Below the pieces are notes generated by a model, which made no database searches, was not told the origin of the DNA, and saw only the letters and a list, made by a program, of their open reading frames with translations. From contig DAOVUC010000024.1 in the NCBI GenBank assembly GCA_030632765.1, positions 1-11,584 on the forward strand: a stretch of DNA of 11,584 nucleotides. Reading direction: 5' to 3'. This DNA is from Candidatus Dadabacteria bacterium. GTDB taxonomy: Bacteria > Desulfobacterota_D > UBA1144 > Nemesobacterales > UBA2774. Below, one piece after another: positions 1 to 7,425 of the stretch; positions within the stretch are counted from its first letter, which is position 1, and each line of letters opens with the position of its first letter. Both the position numbers and the translations under genes were made by a program.

Positions 1-66
1 ATATTTAATAATTCCAGGCCAATCATCTATTTCTCCGCACTTGGCAATTTTATATTAAAAAATTAA

Positions 67-95
67 TTGGATTCTGGTACGCGATAACTTAGAAT
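67..95 (+). promoter_or_regulatory. Candidate sigma70 promoter of the lipoprotein gene
   Basis: A TTGGAT hexamer (67-72) and a TAGAAT hexamer (90-95) are separated by 17 bases. The -10 matches the consensus at 5 of 6 positions and the -35 at only 3 of 6. Transcription would begin near 102, giving a leader of about 30 bases before the ATG at 131. The rest of 1-130 is AT-rich and shows no other recognisable signal. This is sequence matching only. Confidence 0.4.
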
Positions 96-130
96 ACACA
101 AGATAGATCAAATTCAAAAGGAGTAAAGAA

Positions 131-1024
131 ATGAAGAGAAGTTTAATATTACCTTTATTTAGCATTGTTATTCTTATTGTCCTGGCAACACTCGGGTGCA
201 AACAAAATGAAGGCAATGTAAACGAAAAAGTTGTCGAAGAAACAGCAGTGGAAGAAGAAACTGCGGTCGAAGAAGAAACTGCTTCTACAACAGATACCCA
301 GAACCAAGAATCTAATGTCAAAATCGAAGTAGGAAGAAAGTCTCCGGCATTTCCCGGCGCTAAAGCGCGTTTCGCCAATCTTAAAGACGGGGATGTGCTA
401 GATGATTACAACGTCTCCGTAGCTGTAGATGTGGAGAACTACGAGCTCGGGGTACAAACCGAAACCCCAAGAGCCAAAGAAATTGCCAACTCCGCAAAAG
501 GGCAGCATGTACATATAATATTGGACAACGACCCCTACTTTGCGGATTATGAAGCGGGAGTTCCTTTTGATATAGGGGTCTTAGATGAAGGCCCTCATAC
601 ACTTGTTGTTTTTCCCAGCCGCTCCTATCATGAAAGTGTTAAGTCTAAAGACTCCGTTGATATTGTGAACTTCTACGTTGGCAAAGAAGAAGGGGAGTTT
701 ATGCTTGATGAATCCAAGCCCACTATTATATACAGCAGACCAAAAGGTAAATATGAGGGTAAGGACGCAGAAAAGATCATGCTGGATTTCTACATAATTA
801 ATATTGAACCTGGTGACGGATACCATGCTAAATATACAATTCGCAAAAATGAACCGGATGCTATAGAACATACAATTACAATGACAAAGTGGAAGCCCGC
901 ATTTGTTACAGGACTAACTAGCGGTGAATACATTATAACACTTCAGCTTTTAGACGGAGAGGGGAATTTAGTAGATGGCCCTTTTAATAATACAGAAAGG
1001 AAAATAACTGTTTCAACCGAATAA
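131..1024 (+). CDS. Predicted secreted lipoprotein with two beta-sandwich-like regions
   Basis: The product has 297 residues and an unknown function. The N-terminus shows a lipoprotein signal peptide: K2-R3, a hydrophobic stretch 4-19, then TLGC with the lipidated cysteine at 23. The -3 position is Thr rather than the usual Leu. Lys follows the cysteine, which in enterobacteria would favour outer-membrane sorting. Residues 35-51 are an acidic tandem repeat (VEETA, VEEETA, VEEETA), probably a flexible linker. Residues about 65-185 carry GQHVHIILDNDPY (124-136) and FPSRSYHESVK (161-171). I associate this pattern with conserved secreted proteins of unknown role, common in Bacteroidetes. Residues about 195-297 look like a second, diverged beta-rich domain with a GEYIITLQLLDGEGN strand pair. 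The start is supported by AAAAGGAG at 116-123, 7 bases from the ATG. The gene is probably monocistronic and ends at the shared terminator. Periplasmic or outer-membrane location is inferred. Confidence 0.85.
   Translation: MKRSLILPLFSIVILIVLATLGCKQNEGNVNEKVVEETAVEEETAVEEETASTTDTQNQESNVKIEVGRKSPAFPGAKARFANLKDGDVLDDYNVSVAVDVENYELGVQTETPRAKEIANSAKGQHVHIILDNDPYFADYEAGVPFDIGVLDEGPHTLVVFPSRSYHESVKSKDSVDIVNFYVGKEEGEFMLDESKPTIIYSRPKGKYEGKDAEKIMLDFYIINIEPGDGYHAKYTIRKNEPDAIEHTITMTKWKPAFVTGLTSGEYIITLQLLDGEGNLVDGPFNNTERKITVSTE
233..283 (+). repeat. In-frame tandem repeat coding VEETA/VEEETA/VEEETA
   Basis: Three consecutive units encode VEETA, VEEETA and VEEETA, residues 35-51 of the lipoprotein. The two complete 18-base units are close in DNA as well (GTG/GTC, then GAAGAAGAAACTGC and a final base). 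The tract sits just after the lipidated cysteine, where lipoproteins usually carry a flexible tether. Being a multiple of three, changes in copy number would alter tether length without shifting frame. Confidence 0.7.
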
Positions 1025-1048
1025 AATAATTGAATTATTTGAGGTAAT

Positions 1049-1078
1049 AAAAAAAGGGGAGGATGACTCCTCCCCCTT
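1049..1078. terminator. Shared intrinsic terminator between convergent genes
   Basis: GGGGAGGA (1056-1063) and TCCTCCCC (1068-1075) form a perfect, GC-rich 8-bp stem with a TGAC loop. On the - strand the stem is followed by seven T residues (complement of A1049-1055), a textbook rho-independent terminator for the gene at 1102-1809. On the + strand it is followed by CTTGTGG, a much weaker U-tract, so termination of the lipoprotein gene is probably less efficient. Confidence 0.85.
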
Positions 1079-1101
1079 GTGGCTTCATATAAATCTATTA
1101 C

Positions 1102-1809
1102 TTAATTAACGTAGAGAACCCAGGCTCCCTGTTCTCCAAGAATCTTACCTTCTAGGCTAACATTTTTTCTATCAGAAGTAGCTTCTAAATTCTTGATCGC
1201 TTCCTCAGTTCCATGTAGCGCGTATACTTGACCACTTTTGGTCTTGACTACATGAAGGTGCTGGCCGTGTTCTCCACACGGCGATGTTGCAACTACAGGC
1301 TGAACCGAACCGTCCTCATAGTTAGGAAGAAGGCAAACTATAGTCCCTTCAACTGTCTCTGTAGCGCCTTTGTCGTCCGGTGCTGATGCGGAAGCAAGAA
1401 TGTAACCTCTTGTATGTCCTGCCAATTCTCCTGCAACTGTTTGTTTGCCGCCTTTCATAACTGCTGATTGTGCTTTGGGAGCAATTATAGCCGCGGATTT
1501 ATCGGCTGTAACTATAACCATCGTACCTGTACACCCTTCAAACTCTGTTAAGTTTGTAAGAGTTCCACCCTGATCTACCTGGACACACGTAACTGTAGCT
1601 TCCATAACTTCTGCCTTTACGTCCATCAAATCTTTACTCTTGTCCATCATACCCTTACCCTTATCCATGGCGCCCTGACCTTTGTCCATCATGTCCTGAC
1701 CCTCTTGCATTGCATCTGTAGCCTTATCAACGCTATCAGCAAAAGATGGTGCAGAAAACATGACAAATGCTAAAGCTACAAATAAGAAAAGAAGTGCTCC
1801 TTTCTTCAT
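1102..1809 (-). CDS. Secreted protein with heptad MDKG repeats and two Cys-pair modules
   Basis: I do not recognise this 235-residue protein. It has a clear Sec signal peptide (K2-K3, hydrophobic 4-18, cleavage near SFA-D at 24/25). Residues 33-67 are five seven-residue units of the form (A/M/L)M(D/Q)xG(K/Q)x, predicted to be an amphipathic helix. Two beta-rich segments follow that resemble each other: about 69-140 with C75 and C93, and about 152-234 with C159 and C178. Each begins with a (V/T)xC strand and reaches its second Cys 18-19 residues on, suggesting a disulfide-linked duplicated fold. The second segment carries C178-x2-H181-x2-H184-x-H186, a possible metal site. The ATG at 1809 was chosen because GGAGG (complement of 1819-1823) lies 9 bases upstream and the signal peptide follows directly. 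An in-frame upstream ATG at 1878 would bury the signal peptide. The gene is probably monocistronic and ends at the hairpin at 1056-1075. Periplasmic or extracellular location is inferred. Confidence 0.85.
   Translation of the reverse strand: MKKGALLFLFVALAFVMFSAPSFADSVDKATDAMQEGQDMMDKGQGAMDKGKGMMDKSKDLMDVKAEVMEATVTCVQVDQGGTLTNLTEFEGCTGTMVIVTADKSAAIIAPKAQSAVMKGGKQTVAGELAGHTRGYILASASAPDDKGATETVEGTIVCLLPNYEDGSVQPVVATSPCGEHGQHLHVVKTKSGQVYALHGTEEAIKNLEATSDRKNVSLEGKILGEQGAWVLYVN
1609..1713 (-). repeat. Five heptad repeats rich in Met, Asp, Lys and Gly
   Basis: Residues 33-67 of the secreted protein read as AMQEGQD, MMDKGQG, AMDKGKG, MMDKSKD and LMDVKAE. Seven-residue periodicity with one or two hydrophobic residues at the same phase, and D/K at fixed positions, suggests an amphipathic helix or short coiled coil. 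The DNA repeats too, seen on the + strand as recurring (a/g)tCCAT-type words between about 1621 and 1713. Confidence 0.7.
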
Positions 1810-1847
1810 AATTATAAGCCTCCATAAAGTGTTTTTACTCAATTTAA

Positions 1848-1860
1848 GGTGTAACACACC
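1848..1860. promoter_or_regulatory. Short palindrome upstream of the secreted-protein gene
   Basis: GGTGT-AAC-ACACC is a perfect 5-bp inverted repeat lying 39-51 bases upstream of the ATG at 1809. Its place in the leader or promoter region would suit an operator or a small hairpin. No good -10/-35 pair for the - strand gene could be fixed nearby. No regulator is implied by the sequence. Confidence 0.25.
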
Positions 1861-1997
1861 AAATTTTATTTGTAACAATTATTTGCTTTCTCAAACCCTC
1901 TATAAAATGCCTAAGTGCTGTGCATATTATTTATCAGCTATACACATTATTCTTATACGTAATATTTAGGGGTACGGTTCTTTATTTTATATTCATA

Positions 1998-2025
1998 TTT
2001 ACAAATCTTTTTCTTGTGGAATAAT
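1998..2025 (+). promoter_or_regulatory. Sigma70-type promoter of rpmB
   Basis: TTTACA (1998-2003) and AATAAT (2020-2025) are separated by 16 bases, each matching the housekeeping consensus at 5 of 6 positions. Transcription would start near 2032, with a leader of about 32 bases that contains AGGAGG at 2052-2057. The surrounding 1879-2063 interval is very AT-rich. It separates two divergently transcribed genes and holds no further gene that I can see. Confidence 0.55.
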
Positions 2026-2063
2026 TACTAACCTATTTTACGGTATTAAGTAGGAGGTAACAA

Positions 2064-2303
2064 ATGGCACAGAAATGTATGATAACAGGAAAAGCTCCAC
2101 TGGTTGGAAACCATGTTTCGCATGCGAACAATAAGGTAAAGCGTCGTCAGAATCCTAATTTACACTGGAAAAGGATTTTTATACCTGAACTAAACCGCAC
2201 TGTAAGACTGCGTATTTCAACTCGGGCTTTAAGAACAATAAATAAAAAGGGTCTCCTGGCATTTTTAAAAGATAATGGGCTGTCCCTAAAAGATGTATCA
2301 TAG
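2064..2303 (+). CDS. rpmB: 50S ribosomal protein L28 (bL28)
   Basis: This 79-residue protein is full length for bL28, a component of the large ribosomal subunit. The N-terminus (KCMITGKAPLVGNHVSHANN) carries the family's TGK-P-GN-SHA signature, followed by the basic KVKRRQNPNLHWKRI segment and the RLRISTRALRTIDK-like C-terminal region. Of the cysteine pairs found in zinc-binding L28 variants, only C5 remains and Thr stands at position 8. This is therefore the zinc-independent, E. coli-like form. AGGAGG ends 6 bases before the ATG, a strong ribosome binding site as expected for a ribosomal protein. rpmG (L33), often beside rpmB, is absent; a DUF1232 gene follows after 50 bases, probably cotranscribed. 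Confidence 0.97.
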   Translation: MAQKCMITGKAPLVGNHVSHANNKVKRRQNPNLHWKRIFIPELNRTVRLRISTRALRTINKKGLLAFLKDNGLSLKDVS

Positions 2304-2353
2304 AGTTTACTAATTAGATTGCTTATTAAGGTGTTTCAAGCAATAAATGAACT

Positions 2354-2779
2354 ATGCTCACATCGGCCAAAGCCATACTTAAGCTGTTTTCTACAACCGC
2401 GCTCGTTCGAGCTAGCGGATTATTGAAAAACACTAAGAATGTAAATGAGTTAATCGATACTGCATCTAAAGAAATCCATTCCGGCAAAAAAAAGATACTA
2501 TCTATTCAGAATGATTTTACTGTACTTCTTGTAATGCTCAAAGCCTGGGTCAAGGGTGATTATAACGAAGTTCCCTGCATGACTCTGCTTTTATCCACAG
2601 CTGCGCTAATATATTTCGTTAATCCATTTGACGCTGTACCGGATATGATACCCGCTCTAGGACTCTTAGATGACGCTACGGTGATTGGCTTTGTTGTAGC
2701 TTCTATTAGAGAAGACATTCAGAACTTTAGGGCACGCAAGTACACCCATCTTAAAAAGCATAATCAATTACCCGCCTAA
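2354..2779 (+). CDS. DUF1232 (YkvA-like) membrane protein
   Basis: The product has 141 residues. It carries the hallmark of the DUF1232 family at residues about 80-115: a hydrophobic helix ending in YFVNPFDAVPDMIPALG, then LLDDATVIGFV. The NP-D-PD-P-G-DD pattern is diagnostic. The family is widespread and membrane-associated, with no established biochemical role. The N-terminal 75 residues are helical and basic without a clear motif. The ATG at 2354 is the first possible start after an in-frame TGA at 2348-2350, and it has no good Shine-Dalgarno sequence. Translation may depend on rpmB upstream, or the true start may be internal. The stop lies 19 bases from the acs stop on the other strand, with no hairpin between. 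Confidence 0.85.
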   Translation: MLTSAKAILKLFSTTALVRASGLLKNTKNVNELIDTASKEIHSGKKKILSIQNDFTVLLVMLKAWVKGDYNEVPCMTLLLSTAALIYFVNPFDAVPDMIPALGLLDDATVIGFVVASIREDIQNFRARKYTHLKKHNQLPA

Positions 2780-2798
2780 GTTCCCGATTAAATAACCT

Positions 2799-4754
2799 TT
2801 ATCCTTCTTTATCCTCGTACTGTTCCTTAAGCTGATTTACAACTGAGGGATCCGCAAGTGTCGTTGTATCTCCCAAAACTGTGCCCTCGGCGACATTTCT
2901 AAGAAGCCTCCTCATTATTTTTCCACTTCTAGTTTTAGGCAGATCAACAGTAAAAATAATGTCATCGGGTCTAGCAATTGCTCCGATCTTCTTGGCGACG
3001 TGCGCTCTTAGTTCTTGTAGTAGTTGAGGGCTCGACTTAATTCCCTTTTTAAGGGTAGTAAACGCCACAATTGCCTGTCCTTTTAAATCATGGCTCTTGC
3101 CGACAACCGCAGATTCTGCAACAGTAGGATGATCCACGAGTGCGCTTTCCACCTCCATAGTGCTAATTCTATGCCCAGCCACGTTCATGACATCATCAAC
3201 CCTGCCGAGAACCCATATATAGCCGTCCTTATCTCTTTTTGCCCCGTCTCCGGTGAAATAAATCCCCGGATACTTGCTCCAGTACGTATCCACATAGCGT
3301 TTCGGATCACCATAGATACCCCTTAACATCGAAGGCCATGGACTATTAATAACAAGATAACCGGCTCCTACTTTGACTCTTTTTCCGGCTTCATCAACTA
3401 TGTCAGCTTCTATTCCCGGGAACGGAATTGTTGTGGATCCGGGTTTTAGTTTAGTCAATCCCGGGAGCGCCGTTATGAGAATTGACCCCGTTTCAGTCTG
3501 CCACCAGGTATCTACGATCGGACACTTCTTCCCCCCAATATGAGTGTGATACCACATCCATGCTTCAGGGTTAATCGGCTCACCTACAGAACCTAGTAGA
3601 CGGAGTGAGCTTAAATCGTATTTTTTCGGATGCTCCTCACCCCATTTCATAAATGCCCTAATTGCTGTAGGCGCAGTATAGAATATGGTTACCGCATATT
3701 TTTCAACTATAGCCCAAAAACGCCCAATATCAGGATAGTCAGGTGCTCCTTCATACATAATAGATGTAGCCCCGTTGGCAAGAGGACCGTAAACTATGTA
3801 ACTGTGGCCTGTAACCCACCCTATATCGGCTGTACACCAATATGTGTCCTCTTCTTTAAGGTCAAAAACCAATTTGGTAGTCGCGTACGCCCCGACCAGA
3901 TAACCTCCGGTGGTATGAACAATACCTTTGGGTTTGCCTGTGGTACCGCTTGTATAGAGAATAAAGAGCATGTCCTCTGAATCCATCCTCTCAGGCGTGC
4001 AATAGGGACTAGCGTCCTCCATTAATGCATGCCACCAAAGATCTCTCCCCCTTTTCATTCTTACTTTTTCTTTATCTCCAATCCTATTTACTACTACGAC
4101 TTTCTTTATTGAAGGAGTTTTCTTAAGCGCCTCATCCGCATTTTTCTTAAGAGGAACCACTTTCCCCCTCCTGTATCCGCCGTCTGATGTAATTAGAACT
4201 TTAGCTTTGCAGTCCCTGATCCTGTCTCTTAGACTATCCGGACTGAAACCTCCGAAAACTATGCTGTGGGGGGCGCCTATTCTGGCGCATGCAAGCATAG
4301 CGATAGCAAGCTCAGGGATCATTGGGAGATAGATAGTTATCCTGTCATCCTTTTTAACTCCAAGACTTTTTAAGACATTGGCAAATTTGTTTACTTCTCG
4401 GTAGAGTTCCCAGTAAGTTAGAGTTATACTTTCTCCAAACTCACCTTCCCATATTATCGCTGCCTTATTTTTTCTCGCGGTCTCAATATGTCTATCAAGA
4501 CAGTTATATGAGACATTTAATTTCCCGCCTGTAAACCATTTTGCATTGGGGACCTTCCATGTGAGGACCTTTCTCCACTTTTTAAACCAGTCAAGCTCTT
4601 TTGCAAAATCTTCCCAAAATTTCTCTCTATTCCGCTTTGCCTTACGGTATAGAGCTTCATCGTTCACATGTGCATTATCTCTGAACTTTTTACTAGGAGA
4701 AAAAGTGCGCCTTTCATTTAGTAAAGCCTCGATTGTTTTTTCAGTTTTAGCCAT
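2799..4754 (-). CDS. acs: Acetyl-CoA synthetase (AMP-forming)
   Basis: This 651-residue enzyme is full length for Acs (about 650), a cytoplasmic ANL-superfamily adenylate-forming ligase. It converts acetate, ATP and CoA to acetyl-CoA, AMP and PPi by way of acetyl-AMP. Motifs in order: the P-loop [11 protein letters not shown] (267-277), DTWWQTETG (415-423) with the Trp that narrows the carboxylate pocket to acetate, YFTGDGA (499-505), [15 protein letters not shown] (517-531), and the C-terminal [10 protein letters not shown] with catalytic Lys at 612. In relatives this Lys is switched off by Pat-type acetylation and restored by CobB. The N-terminal ACAS_N region covers about 33-90. The start is supported by a G-rich ribosome site (AAGGGGG, complement of 4763-4769) 8 bases upstream. 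It lies 169 bases below the tldD-like gene in the same orientation, and may be transcribed from its own promoter. Confidence 0.97.
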   Translation of the reverse strand: MAKTEKTIEALLNERRTFSPSKKFRDNAHVNDEALYRKAKRNREKFWEDFAKELDWFKKWRKVLTWKVPNAKWFTGGKLNVSYNCLDRHIETARKNKAAIIWEGEFGESITLTYWELYREVNKFANVLKSLGVKKDDRITIYLPMIPELAIAMLACARIGAPHSIVFGGFSPDSLRDRIRDCKAKVLITSDGGYRRGKVVPLKKNADEALKKTPSIKKVVVVNRIGDKEKVRMKRGRDLWWHALMEDASPYCTPERMDSEDMLFILYTSGTTGKPKGIVHTTGGYLVGAYATTKLVFDLKEEDTYWCTADIGWVTGHSYIVYGPLANGATSIMYEGAPDYPDIGRFWAIVEKYAVTIFYTAPTAIRAFMKWGEEHPKKYDLSSLRLLGSVGEPINPEAWMWYHTHIGGKKCPIVDTWWQTETGSILITALPGLTKLKPGSTTIPFPGIEADIVDEAGKRVKVGAGYLVINSPWPSMLRGIYGDPKRYVDTYWSKYPGIYFTGDGAKRDKDGYIWVLGRVDDVMNVAGHRISTMEVESALVDHPTVAESAVVGKSHDLKGQAIVAFTTLKKGIKSSPQLLQELRAHVAKKIGAIARPDDIIFTVDLPKTRSGKIMRRLLRNVAEGTVLGDTTTLADPSVVNQLKEQYEDKEG

Positions 4755-4792
4755 TACGGGAACCCCCTTAAGAGTTAAAGTGGAAGTGATAT

Positions 4793-4847
4793 ATTCTATA
4801 CTAACAAATAAGAAAGAATTATGGAAGCGGGTTAAGTCTAGTTAAGT
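4793..4847 (-). promoter_or_regulatory. Candidate acs control region with two GTTAAGT direct repeats
   Basis: GTTAAGT occurs at 4831-4837 and again at 4841-4847, exactly 10 bases (one helical turn) apart. Downstream on the - strand a TAGAAT -10 hexamer (complement of 4793-4798) has no recognisable -35 at 16-18 bases. A weak -10-only promoter with helically phased repeats roughly 50 bases upstream of the expected start is the usual layout of an activator-dependent promoter. acs is commonly regulated this way. The role is inferred. Confidence 0.3.
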
Positions 4848-4923
4848 TGTGGGTTTGAAATTAAAGTAGTTTCATCAAACAAAATAGAGAAAATGTCCTT
4901 GGTTAGAAAACATTAACTTAGTC

Positions 4924-6651
4924 CTACTTGCCTTCGTCAAAAAAAGGTGGGGGTAATAGTGGAAGCTTCTCTTTTTTAGAGGATTTGCGCTGAAATTCTA
5001 TCTCCGAAACCAGGATACTCGGAGCAACTGTCGAAACCGGAATATAGCCTGATTCGGCGCCGCAGAAACCATTAAATACAGAGTAATCATCCCCTGTGGC
5101 AATAATTTTATTAATCGATACAAGCGGTGTCCCTACGATCTCTATATCGCGTACCGGGGTCTCTTCACCTGTTTTTGGGTCGACTTTGTAGATTACAACC
5201 GGGGTTGCCCTATAAGCCTGGAAATTGTAAGAAGAAGTATTCGTCTCTCCCCCTTTCATTCTCTTAATTAAGAGTCCAAAAGGTTTATTCTGACGCTTTA
5301 CCTCTTCAATAAGGAGCTCTTTTAACTTCTCATTTGAGTATTCGGTATTGGACTCAATTATAGTGTTACTCATACGCGCTATGGGCGCTCGTCCGTAAGA
5401 TGCCCTGCCGTGGCCGTTTGAGCTTTCAAAACCGTTTACCGGCGTTCTGGACAGGAGAAAGTTCCTTAAAATACCATCTTCTATAAGAACTACCCTTTCT
5501 CCAGGTACACCCTGATCGTCAAATGGATAATATCCCATAAGATGTGTGCCGTTGAAGTCTTTCATAGACGGATCATCAACAATAGAAAGGAAAGGGGGTA
5601 TTATTTTCTCCCCTACTTTCTCTCTGAAGGTCTGACCTTCGTCATCGTCAATCTGCCTCTCACCCTCAAGGCGGTGTCCTATGGCCTCATGAAAAACTAC
5701 TCCCGCAGCTTCCGGCTCGAGCAGGGCAGGGACACTTACGGGAGAAAGCACCTCGGCACCTCTCATCTCAAGCACCTCCTCTACCATTTCGTTCACAATG
5801 GCTTTTAGTTCTTTCACAGATGGAATTTCTTCAGGGGATACATAGTACAGATTTCTATAATTGCTTATAGCCTTTCCGTCTTTTGCTCTTGTTGTTACTT
5901 GCGCGTCAATTGAATAAAGCACTTCGTCTCTTATGTAGCTCGTCCCCTCAGTATTTATGAAATAGACCGTCTCTTTTTGAGCGGTTATAACAATATCGGC
6001 ATTAGTAAGCTCTTTATAATTTTTATAGACTGATGAGATTTCCCTCAAGTTATCTTCCCATTGTGAAGGATTAAAAGTTAAATTAAGCTCAGGCCCATAG
6101 TAATTGTGGCTCTTCTCCCTGGTAAAACTTTTGGAGTTTTTATCCTCTATCTCCTGCACATTATTAGCCTTTTTATTGAAATACTGAGTTAGAGCATCTT
6201 TGTATGCTAGATCAGTGACTTGCCATAATGCCGCTCTTATTGCGTCAGGGTCATTATCCACTGGTACATCTAGAGCGTCGTGAAAGGGTACACTGCCCCC
6301 GGAACGACCCTTTATGGAATTGTCGAAGTCATAGTTACCTACACGTACATCCACAAAAAGACGCCTGATCCTATCCTTATTCGAAGAAGCAATGGCACCG
6401 TACTTTCCCTTGATGCTATAGTATTCGTTGTCTTTAATCTGATAACTTATGAAATAGGGTGTTTCGTAGCCTTCAAGCTTAAGTTTTTCCTGTGAGCGTT
6501 TAAGCTCTTTTCCCATTGCCTGTATTACGATAGAATCGCCTCTGTCCTTTGCTTGCACGGCGGATATGGAGGCTTTGGTTAATGAGAAGAATAGACCCAG
6601 GATCAATATAAAAAGATAGAGATTACGTACTTTGATAAAATTAAATATCAT
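4924..6651 (-). CDS. Exported TldD/PmbA-family metalloprotease
   Basis: The product has 575 residues. Residues 1-34 form a signal peptide (K7, R9, hydrophobic 10-24, cleavage near VQA-K at 34/35), so it should act outside the cytoplasm, unlike E. coli TldD (481 residues). Residues about 36-300 are the N-terminal TldD/PmbA domain. The catalytic domain carries VVFHEAIGHRLEGE (318-331), the HExxxH site with H321, E322 and H326. Near the C-terminus, NGFCGAESGYIPVS (527-540) places C530 at the position of the conserved zinc-binding Cys of TldD. In E. coli, TldD with TldE (PmbA) degrades unfolded or modified peptides and trims microcin B17 and CcdA. The substrate here is unknown. No second TldE-like gene is present. 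The ATG has GGAG (complement of 6664-6667) 12 bases upstream, rather far. It is the last gene of the uvrA series, 55 bases after the nucleosidase-like gene. Confidence 0.9.
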   Translation of the reverse strand: MIFNFIKVRNLYLFILILGLFFSLTKASISAVQAKDRGDSIVIQAMGKELKRSQEKLKLEGYETPYFISYQIKDNEYYSIKGKYGAIASSNKDRIRRLFVDVRVGNYDFDNSIKGRSGGSVPFHDALDVPVDNDPDAIRAALWQVTDLAYKDALTQYFNKKANNVQEIEDKNSKSFTREKSHNYYGPELNLTFNPSQWEDNLREISSVYKNYKELTNADIVITAQKETVYFINTEGTSYIRDEVLYSIDAQVTTRAKDGKAISNYRNLYYVSPEEIPSVKELKAIVNEMVEEVLEMRGAEVLSPVSVPALLEPEAAGVVFHEAIGHRLEGERQIDDDEGQTFREKVGEKIIPPFLSIVDDPSMKDFNGTHLMGYYPFDDQGVPGERVVLIEDGILRNFLLSRTPVNGFESSNGHGRASYGRAPIARMSNTIIESNTEYSNEKLKELLIEEVKRQNKPFGLLIKRMKGGETNTSSYNFQAYRATPVVIYKVDPKTGEETPVRDIEIVGTPLVSINKIIATGDDYSVFNGFCGAESGYIPVSTVAPSILVSEIEFQRKSSKKEKLPLLPPPFFDEGK

Positions 6652-6706
6652 ATAAAAAGATTACTCCGATACCTATGGATGTAAAGAATATTTATCTTAA
6701 TCCCGA

Positions 6707-7417
6707 CTAAAGATTTGGTATGAGAGAAGAAAGGAATTCGCAAAGTGAATTTGAGGCTCTGGGTGAGTTCTTAAATCTGAATTTGAAATAAGGAGCAATT
6801 AAAGACGGATCTGACAAAAAATAATCGCTAGCTTTTTCAATATCGACCTCCCCGTTATTAGCGTAAATTGCTCCCATATCGGGAAGGTTTTCGTGCGATT
6901 CATCAGACACAGAACGCACAGATGCTACAGGTATGCCACTTTGCACAGCAGCTTCTACCACCCCCCACGTTTCCATGTCTACAGACAATGCACTTGAAGC
7001 TTCAAACAAGCGTTTTTTCTCTTCCGGTTTGTTGATAAACCTGCTCTCTGTAAGAAGTGCACCTTTTTTACATTCAATTTCTGAGAAAGGAAGATCGCAA
7101 TAGAGCTCCTTTGCCTCATTTTTCCTTAAACTAATGACCGACTCGCCTAAAACTATGTCCCCGACTTTGAGATCAGGACTAAGCGCACCACCAAGACCGG
7201 CACAAATTATAATGCAGGGTTTAAATTTCTGAATAATAAAGCTCGTTCCAGCTCTCGCTCTTCTAATCCCCACTCCCGTCACCGCGATAACTACGGGTTG
7301 ACCGTATAACTCGCCAATTTTGTATTCCAACTCACCGTTAGCCCCTTCATCGGCAACTTGCACATCCCTTTTTAATAATATGATTTCATCCCATGTTGCA
7401 GAAAGTAGTGCAATCAA
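6707..7417 (-). CDS. Nucleoside phosphorylase superfamily protein (MTAN/HpnG-like)
   Basis: The product has 236 residues and covers the whole PNP/UDP phosphorylase fold. E11 in SATWDEI aligns with E12 of E. coli MTA/SAH nucleosidase. SVDMETWGVVEAA (145-157) gives the ribose-binding Met-Glu (E149), and SVSDES (169-174) gives the catalytic Asp (D172). The glycine-rich CAGLGGAL (72-79) is the base of the active site. So it probably cleaves the glycosidic bond of an adenosyl compound. Two readings are open. One is 5'-methylthioadenosine/S-adenosylhomocysteine nucleosidase. The other is HpnG, which removes adenine from adenosylhopane; the long C-terminal tail after SDESHENLPD and the TGVGIRRARAG segment resemble HpnG more. 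No other hopanoid gene is in view. The start is TTG, with GGAG 8 bases upstream; an overlapping ATG in another frame stops after five codons. It lies between uppP (63 bases) and the tldD-like gene (55 bases). Confidence 0.8.
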   Translation of the reverse strand: MIALLSATWDEIILLKRDVQVADEGANGELEYKIGELYGQPVVIAVTGVGIRRARAGTSFIIQKFKPCIIICAGLGGALSPDLKVGDIVLGESVISLRKNEAKELYCDLPFSEIECKKGALLTESRFINKPEEKKRLFEASSALSVDMETWGVVEAAVQSGIPVASVRSVSDESHENLPDMGAIYANNGEVDIEKASDYFLSDPSLIAPYFKFRFKNSPRASNSLCEFLSSLIPNL

Positions 7418-7425
7418 TTTGGCGA

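Noticed and set aside
1810..1878. Upstream ATG extending the secreted protein by 23 residues
   Set aside because: It would place polar residues ahead of a perfect signal peptide, and it has no ribosome site, whereas the ATG at 1809 has GGAGG at 9 bases.
2318..2344. ATTGCTT/AAGCAAT inverted repeat between rpmB and the DUF1232 gene
   Set aside because: A 7-bp AT-rich stem with a 13-base loop and no T-tract. It is too weak for a terminator and likely to be chance in AT-rich DNA.
3090..3980. Open frames on the + strand within acs
   Set aside because: They are antisense shadows of a strongly conserved coding sequence, with no recognisable domains or ribosome sites.
4853..4880. GTTTGA/TCAAAC inverted repeat after the tldD-like gene
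   Set aside because: Only 6 bp with a long AT-rich loop, and no T-tract on the - strand, so it is not supported as a terminator.
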